A stretch of DNA of 64,000 bases from Sceloporus undulatus. Its lineage: Eukaryota > Chordata > Lepidosauria > Squamata > Phrynosomatidae. Below, piece after piece: positions 57,501-64,000 of the stretch (positions are counted from its first letter, which is position 1; each line of letters begins with the position of its first letter). The notes beneath the pieces were generated by a model. That model did no database searches and had not been told where the DNA came from. It saw only the letters and a program-made list of their open reading frames with translations. Position numbers and translations under genes: made by a program. The stretch spans positions 166,792,855-166,856,854 of the forward strand of contig NC_056524.1 in assembly GCF_019175285.1 (NCBI RefSeq), given 5' to 3'.

Positions 57501-58616
57501 TAAGACTTCAGTCATCATGGGATTATAGTAAATTTTAGGGGATAAATTTGTATGAATTCTGTGCTAAAGGAAGTTTGGGGTGTAGCCCCAGAGCCACTAC
57601 ACATTTTATGTAGTTCCTGTCACTATGTATGTTTGTGGAGTCCTTACAATTTTCATTTCAGGAACTGCACCAGCAGCTAAATGTTGGAGTACAAACTGGA
57701 TGAATGAGTGAAGAAATGGGTAAATGTGAGACCCTATTGATTGGGCAAATCTGGTACACAGGGTTGAGTCAGATTTTTGCCCTTCCAATGATGTAAGGTG
57801 TTGCCATAGTACAGATACTCCTCAAGACATGTATAGAGGAAACTGAAGATGAGACTCCTTGGCCCCAGTCTTACTCCACCTCCTGCACGCTTTAAACCAT
57901 ATGTATATGTTACTATATGCAGGCAGACTCTACATGATCAATTTTTTCATTATTAAAGGCATCTGTTCCCTGGTTCCTGACTGTATGGGGAGAACACACA
58001 CATGGTGTGTAAAATAGACATTCTTCTGTTCATGCAAAGAATATAACTAGTCCGTGGGAAAACTCCACTTCCCCTTGTTGCGTGACTCGCCAAATGTATG
58101 AGCAAAATGTGCTTGAATGCTGCAACTTTGAGGGGACATCTTGGAGTAAGAATGGAAAGAATAGGCAACAATAATCAAAGAATTGTCCAGTAGCACTAGC
58201 ACTAAAGCCTTCCTTTTAATGCTGGAGGGATGAGTGCACTCTCAATTCTAGCAGGATTAAGGGGTTCTTTGGATTCCGTAAAGAAGACCTGAACAAATGT
58301 TTAAGCACCTGCATTTTCAAGAAACAAGCACTAATATGGAATCTTGTTCTCAAATGTAAAATCCCCTTTCTTCTCATTTTCATGATGAGATTTTGAAAAA
58401 GAACAGCATTTTTCTTCCCTCTTGTAATTTATTGTTTTCTCACCTGGAACTTTAGTTGGGTTATTACAGCTCTGATGGTGAGCCCCTTTTAACCCATGGC
58501 TACATGTTCCCTAACAATATCACCCTTAAATTGGTATCCTTGGTGGTACTCTAGATATTTGAGCTGGGAGTCACTTGATGGATTCCTAGCAACTTCATTT
58601 CCATTCAGAGAAGGTA
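57501..58616. other. No gene or repeat recognised
   Basis: Non-coding. Confidence 0.5.
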
Positions 58617-58666
58617 CAGTGGGTCCTTTGTATCCATTGGGGGTTGGTTCCAGGATCCCTTGTTCT
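58617..58666. mobile_element. Tigger-like end fragment
   Basis: CAGTGGGTCCTTTGTATCC, then 'gggggttggttccagga', preceded by TA at 58615-58616. It is the left terminus of the family seen at 17673 and 33031. No right end is found downstream. Confidence 0.6.
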
Positions 58667-60292
58667 CTTGTTGCCAGGCTGCACCCATGATGTTACTTGG
58701 CCATATCTGTCCTGGCTTTCATCCATGAGATGTGGCATGGCACGGTTCCCCCAGGTGCTGTAATGTTATAGATTATTGATTATAGATTATTTTAAATCCA
58801 GAATTATAACCAGAAATCAGCAGGGAGACCAGGAGCTCAATTGGAAAGGAAACATTTTTATTTTTAGCTGCGGCTGTTGTCCCCAGACGGAAATACATCC
58901 AAATTTCTGGGGCTTGTATTCTAAAATGAACCAAGTTTTTATAGCATTTTGAACAAAGAAAACTACAAATCACATTTTCATTGGTTACATTGAATTAAAC
59001 ACCCTTGTATCTTCATTGGATGTTCAAATATTACAGCTAACACACGTCTCTATCTCTTGTGTTACCCAACAATCAAACCCTTATCTATATGTTTTGTTTC
59101 ACTGTCCTCAAACTGTTTATGCAGTACTTCCTTTTATTTGGGTTTGAATCTTAGGTTAGGAGCCATTTCCAAATTGTTTACATTCCAAAACAGAGAAATT
59201 CACATGACCCAGAATATCAACCTTTGCTCTTAGTGCATGTCAACACTATAATCTTCATCTCCTGAGCATTAGTAAAATTCTGAATTTTAACCAATCTACC
59301 ACAGTACTTCCTCCTTCAACTGGCATTCAGAGGTACACTGCTTTCTGAAACAGAAGACTAAACTAGTAACCACTAATTAATGATGAATTAGTCTAATTTT
59401 TTAAAGCTATCCATTAGTTGCCAACATCTCATGTCAACAAATCCCACAAGCTAACTACAGTATAAAGATGTATGGTCTTTTGCCTGTCTTGAATCTCCTG
59501 CCAAGCAATTTCTTACATGCATATGCATTTTCTCATGTGGAGTCACACTTTAATTGAAGCCCAGAATTTATTTTTAATCCAAGACTTGGCACAGCTACAT
59601 GAAGAGAACTTCTGAGCATTAGGGACTCCCCCATCCCCAGAACTACTAACTGTAGCAAGCAGTGGTTGTCAAAAGTAATGGATTTTGGGGAATGAGACTT
59701 CCAGTTCAAAGGACGTAACTTTCATGAAGTATTGAACTTCCACGTATTTTCTCCGTATATGCCTCATTTTGTACCAGTTACTCATTCTTCTATTTTTTGA
59801 GTAACATGAAGGGGAAAGAACACTGTTGAACAGTGGCTTTCAAGGCAGTGAGGTGGTGAATACAAGGTGCTGAACTTATTGTGGGGACACTGATACAAAA
59901 ACGAATCAGGTACAAAAATAGTGAAGTTGATACTGACCCATGGATAAACATACACTCATTTTACTGTAATATGATTACTGTTTTTGACCCTGTGGTTCTT
60001 TAAGCATGCTTTCCCCTAAAAACAGGTGAGATTTCAACCCCTACAGTTCATAAACTGATTGTTTGCTTAAAGTGGATATTGATGGATCACTGATTTTTCA
60101 CTATTGAAAATATGACCAGTGAGTCCCATATGGTAACTGGTTGGCATTGTTTTAATTTAATAACGATAGACTGATATCGGAAAGGCTATTTTGTGACTTT
60201 TCTTCAGAAAAAAAAGACGAAGAAATTATGACAGTGACTGACATCCCGTTAATAAGTTATGTCATCATAAACTGACAATCATGTAAAGCTGA
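58667..60292. other. No gene or repeat recognised
   Basis: Non-coding. The short 'ttatagattattgattatag' repetition at 58767-58790 is the only structure seen. Confidence 0.5.
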
Positions 60293-60560
60293 ACGGTGCC
60301 ATTGTGCAATGTTTGTGTTCTCAGGAAGCAAGCAGAGATGTAGTTACACCATCAGGACCATTGTACAGGCAAAGCCAGCAGCATTGTTCTGCCACAACAG
60401 TCTTGACCCACAACATGCCCCATTGTGCAAGGTGTCCTGATGCACAAGGTATCCTGATGGATAATGTGTCACAATTCACAATGTGTCCTCTTGTGTGATG
60501 GAAGCCTCCATTGTGCAATGGGACATTGTCTGTGATGTCCCATTGTGCATTGTGACAATT
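60293..60560. repeat. Repeat with reiterated palindromic 'cattgtgcaatg' words
   Basis: 'ccattgtgcaatg' at about 60299, 'ccccattgtgcaagg' at about 60418, 'ccattgtgcaatggg' at about 60509 and 'cccattgtgcattgtg' near 60539, with 'aaggtgtcctgatgcacaag' between them. The word is nearly its own reverse complement, so the block has strong hairpin potential. Related to 26890-27109. The element class is unknown. Confidence 0.45.
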
Positions 60561-61728
60561 AATTAGCATTAGTATGGTATCCCCAATAGAGCTCTTTTAT
60601 CTTAAAGTTACACATTGTAGTTGCTGATACAGTGTCTCAGCCCAGGAATTTTTCTGAATAAATGTTTCAGTTCTGCTTTCCATGAAATCAATACCAATTC
60701 AGACTTCCATTCCAGTGGAGTCAAGCTTCCCTACTTAGCTAATGCAGCTATGTCAAAAAATAAATAAATACTGAAATGTAGTCAAAATGGTCCCCGCACA
60801 CAAATATTTATTTCCACAAGTTCCAGAAAGCCACAGACTGGGGGGAAATCAATCTTTTTCACTTTTGGTTGTACTGCCTAGCCTTTGGTTATACAGAAAT
60901 GTGAAATCAAGAATAAATGAACAATACAAGTGATTTTGCTATAGCATATTTGAATGCTATTGTAAGAAAAATGCCATATTTATAGCATCTCTTTTTACAC
61001 TAACATTCAGGTATGTTATTGCAAAATCACTGGTGCAATATTTGTGACATTACCTATTCATTAACATTTGCATTGGGCAGCACTTCATTTATTCCAATAT
61101 AGTTCAAGTAGAAAAATACTTTCCCTAAACGATAAGAACGTAATTATAGAGCAAATTATCAATTTTTGCCAATACTAGTGATTTGCCTTAGCTGATAAAG
61201 AGTGAGAAAGACTTATAATTTTTCAAATGTTACAATTTTCAACAATCTGTCTTCTGTGCAAAGAACAAGGCTCAAAAATGCTAATTTCAACCCACAGGGA
61301 TATTTGCTCAATACATATTCAAAGTTGATTTAAGAGTGCTGCATGAATGAAAAATAGTCTTCGTGTGGTGTTGACCTAGATCACTGAAAATATAATGTAA
61401 AATTGTTTTATTATGTATTTCATTATACAAAAAGCTTGGTATTCCAAGCCCAATCCTCCCCTTTGGCAGTTCCTATTTTTGTTACATGTATGTTCAGAAT
61501 AAAGCATGTGTTCTTTCTGTCTCTCTCCCAACACTTACCTTAACAATAAATGCACACTAACATATGCTACACTAACATATGTTTCAAACCAGCAAAACAG
61601 AAGTAAATTTTATACTGTAACCCTATACACCCCTCCCATAAAACTCAATGCTGCTTAGTGCTGAGTAGACAAGTACAGGATTCCACTGGGCAAAAGGATT
61701 AATACTATTTATTTATTATAACATTATG
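60561..61728. other. No gene or repeat recognised
   Basis: A/T-rich non-coding sequence. Confidence 0.5.
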
Positions 61729-61879
61729 TTGTTGTTGTATGCCTTCAAATTGCTTCCAACTTATTGCAACCCTAAGGCAAACCTACTATGGAGTTTTCAG
61801 AGTCTTACTCACCTAAGCTCACACAGTGTGTTTCTATTGTCGAAAAGGGAATTGAGCCACTACACCACACTGGCTCGCA
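61729..61879 (-). mobile_element. ACA-tailed tRNA SINE with internal deletion
   Basis: A 'gttgttgttgtatgccttca' tail, 'ttgcaaccctaaggcaaacc', and the antisense head 'actacaccacactggctc'. The middle of the body, about 70 bp relative to 52014-52233, is missing. Confidence 0.8.
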
Positions 61880-62562
61880 TGATAAAATTTACCTTAAACA
61901 GCTACTACTTGCTTCCATGTAGAACCCCCACCCTCCCAAATCTGCTCTCGACAGCCTTTCAGTTACCTGGAACAGGGAAAGAGATTAGATGAGGGTGTTT
62001 TTTGTACTAGAGGCCAGGGGCTTATAGCATTCAGAAGAGTTTATTATCAACTAAAAAGCAGCTACACTGTAACTTCCAAGAAATGGGGAAAGTGAAGAGT
62101 TGGTTTGAAACTAATATGACAACAGTAACTAACTACTTTTGGGACACTGGAACTAAAGCTGTAACCAATTACTTGTTAAAATAAATTTTCAAGCTCTGCT
62201 ATCCCATTAAGCACAGCACTTCTTAAGACAGGAAAACTCTCCCTCTGAGAAGATTATTTTTGTTATATGTGCAATAGTGAGGCCTTTTGTATTAATATAT
62301 ATAGTGTACCATGAAGCCGTTGTCTTTGTTCATACCTATGCTAATGAATTGGGATTTGTGACTATAGTTCAATTTAGCATTTTCTCTTTTTAGCCTTACT
62401 TTGTAAGTTCCTTATTCAAAGGCCACAACTGGTAAATCCCTTAATGTGTGTCCAGGAAGGTTGAAATGTTCTGCAACTAGTTTTGGGGTATTTCCATTTT
62501 TAGTGTCAGATGTGTCCATTTATTTTCTTGCATGAAGACTGTCCAGTGGGGCATGGCTGGTA

Positions 62563-62803
62563 TTGTTGTTTTGTGCATTCAAGTCATTTCTGACTTATGG
62601 TGACCCTAAGGCAACCCTATTCCAAGGTTTCCTTGGCATGTTTCTTCAAAGGTTGTGTGTTGCCACTGCCATCCTCTGAGGCTGAGAGTGTGATGTGCCC
62701 AAAGCCACCCAATGAGTTTCCAAATTCCATGGATGAGCTGGGATTCAAACCCTGATCTCCAGAGTCATAGTCTAATATTCAAACCACACTGCATTGCCAG
62801 CAT
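62563..62803 (-). mobile_element. ACA-tailed tRNA SINE, full length
   Basis: Tail 'gttgttttgtgcattcaagt', body 'cttatggtgaccctaaggca' and 'cctctgaggctgagagtgtg', box B inverse 'gggattcaaaccctgatctc', and head inverse 'ttcaaaccacactgcattgc'. All parts are in order and well kept. Confidence 0.9.
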
Positions 62804-63651
62804 ATGATTGTATATATCACATTGGAAGAAGACCAAGTAAATGTCTCTATGGACTTTATCACATGGGGACCTATGTGCTTGTATCCTGAAAATGGTTAAA
62901 GTGTTAGCATCCTGGAAAAGCACACAAATGTGCAATTGATTATCATACAGAGAACACAACAATGCATTAAAATCACATTGCTATTGTGAGAAAGTGCATT
63001 TGTTATTCAGACAGATGCGAAAAACTCCCGTTGATGGCTTGGAAATAAGTGTTTTGTGCATGCACACAGAAGCAGTAGTTGTGTCACTAGAAGTCACCCA
63101 GAGAAATAAATAATTTTACTTACACAATTTTCTTTATAAAGTGTCCCTGCCTCTCCTCAGTGAATGGTTAATGGGAAAGGCTTGAGGAGGAGACATATTC
63201 ACACACAGAGAGTCGAGGGAGAGAAGCAAGCTGTTTCTCTGTGTCTATGTTGTGCCCCTTTAAGAACAAGGCTGCTTCCCTCTCAACACAACAAAGGAAC
63301 CATGGGAACAGGTAGAACCCCAGAGATGGTTATCAGACTGCAGCAGTTGTGCAAAGAAAGTGAATTCATAAATGAAATGGAAATGAAACACAGTACGTAA
63401 TATATTTCATATGTTACCATCCATGTTATCAATCCTATTGTAAGTGAGTAGTTGTTTAAGATTTGGAGGCTGTCTGTAGGCAAATAAAGACCTCCCTTCC
63501 AGAACTTGTGAGAAGGCTGTGTTACTCTCCAGAATTAGTTCTAGCTCACTGATGATTCATTTGAGTGGTCTCAGCTGGGAACTATAAGTGATCACTGGGG
63601 GTGTTTTGTCATTTTGCGATTTTGGCCTGTCTTGTAGCTTTATAAATAAAG

Positions 63652-63697
<46 letters not shown>

Positions 63698-64000
63698 GGT
63701 TCGTGGATTCTAATCTTGTTTTCTCCATTTTGTTTCTTCACCTCCTTAAAACTGTGCTGGCCTTTGCTAGGAGTGGTTTGGTGGCTACTTACACCTCTGT
63801 CATACAGTACATTTCTATGAATAATGTTAATAGGAAATGCCTATTTGCTTATCTCCTTAACAGACTGAAGTGACTTAATGTTGCGTGCATTAAGTCAGAA
63901 AAATTACATGCCTTGTCTGGGGAGACTAGATTTACTCCTAAAATGATAATGAAACTAGGTTGTCAGTTCTGTTTTATTCCTCCTAAGCTGTCATCTGTTT
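62804..64000. other. No gene; (AAT)n microsatellite
   Basis: A (TAA)n run of about 14 units lies at 63653-63695, preceded by 'gctttataaataaaggtt', which could be a retroelement 3' end too short to name. The rest is non-coding to the window edge. Confidence 0.5.

Noticed and set aside
1-64000. CRISPR array, operon, phage or bacterial mobile system
   Set aside because: No regularly spaced direct repeats, no dense co-directional genes and no ribosome-binding sites; the content is that of a vertebrate genome.

Overview
The window looks like intergenic or intronic DNA from a squamate reptile, probably an iguanian lizard. That rests on the repeats: a Sauria-type SINE ending in ACCTTT units (19318-19608), a SINE with a 5S rRNA-derived head (46866-47085), many tRNA-headed SINEs with ACA-rich tails, RTE/Bov-B-like LINEs, CR1 and L2 LINEs, and several families of short DNA transposons. 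The species assignment is inference. I found no host protein-coding exon that I would defend, no functional rRNA or tRNA gene, no CRISPR array and no bacterial-type operon. Every open reading frame with recognisable protein similarity belongs to a decayed LINE, and most of the rest are chance frames.

Layout. 1-7.2 kb: sparse DNA with a 262 bp SINE, a hAT-type MITE with a perfect 8 bp target duplication (2497-2722), a SINE split by two insertions (3838-5290), and a CpG-rich MITE (6807-7161). 8-10.5 kb: four retroelements nested inside one another. 12.4-14.9 kb: an RTE/Bov-B-like LINE with its endonuclease region and a 3' end, but most of the reverse transcriptase missing, carrying a foldback MITE and a SINE. 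15-22.8 kb: MITEs, a Sauria SINE, and a Penelope-like candidate split by a second CpG-rich MITE. 24-30.4 kb: several MITEs including two Harbinger-type elements 123 bp apart, a Tigger fragment of a family I know from mammals, and a long CR1 tail. 32-33.9 kb: a CpG-rich LTR-like fossil and two MITEs. 33.9-38 kb: about 4 kb with no repeat I recognise. 38-39.1 kb: an L2 LINE with a possible solo LTR inserted. 42-47.4 kb: a second LTR-like fossil, a long RTE/Bov-B-like LINE carrying two MITEs and abutted by a third, a 5S-derived SINE and a hammerhead-like fragment. 47.4-51.1 kb: a second repeat-poor block. 51-64 kb: L2, a third RTE/Bov-B-like LINE and several more ACA-tailed SINEs.

The sequence shows a record of transposition with a readable order of insertion. 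The most useful points are the four-deep nest at 8-10.5 kb, perfect or near-perfect target duplications that assign several MITEs to superfamilies (hAT 8 bp, Harbinger-like 3 bp, Tigger and a foldback element TA), a shared 3' end between the ACA-tailed SINE and the RTE-type LINE, and hammerhead-ribozyme-like cores in Penelope-like remnants. I did not find a new gene system.
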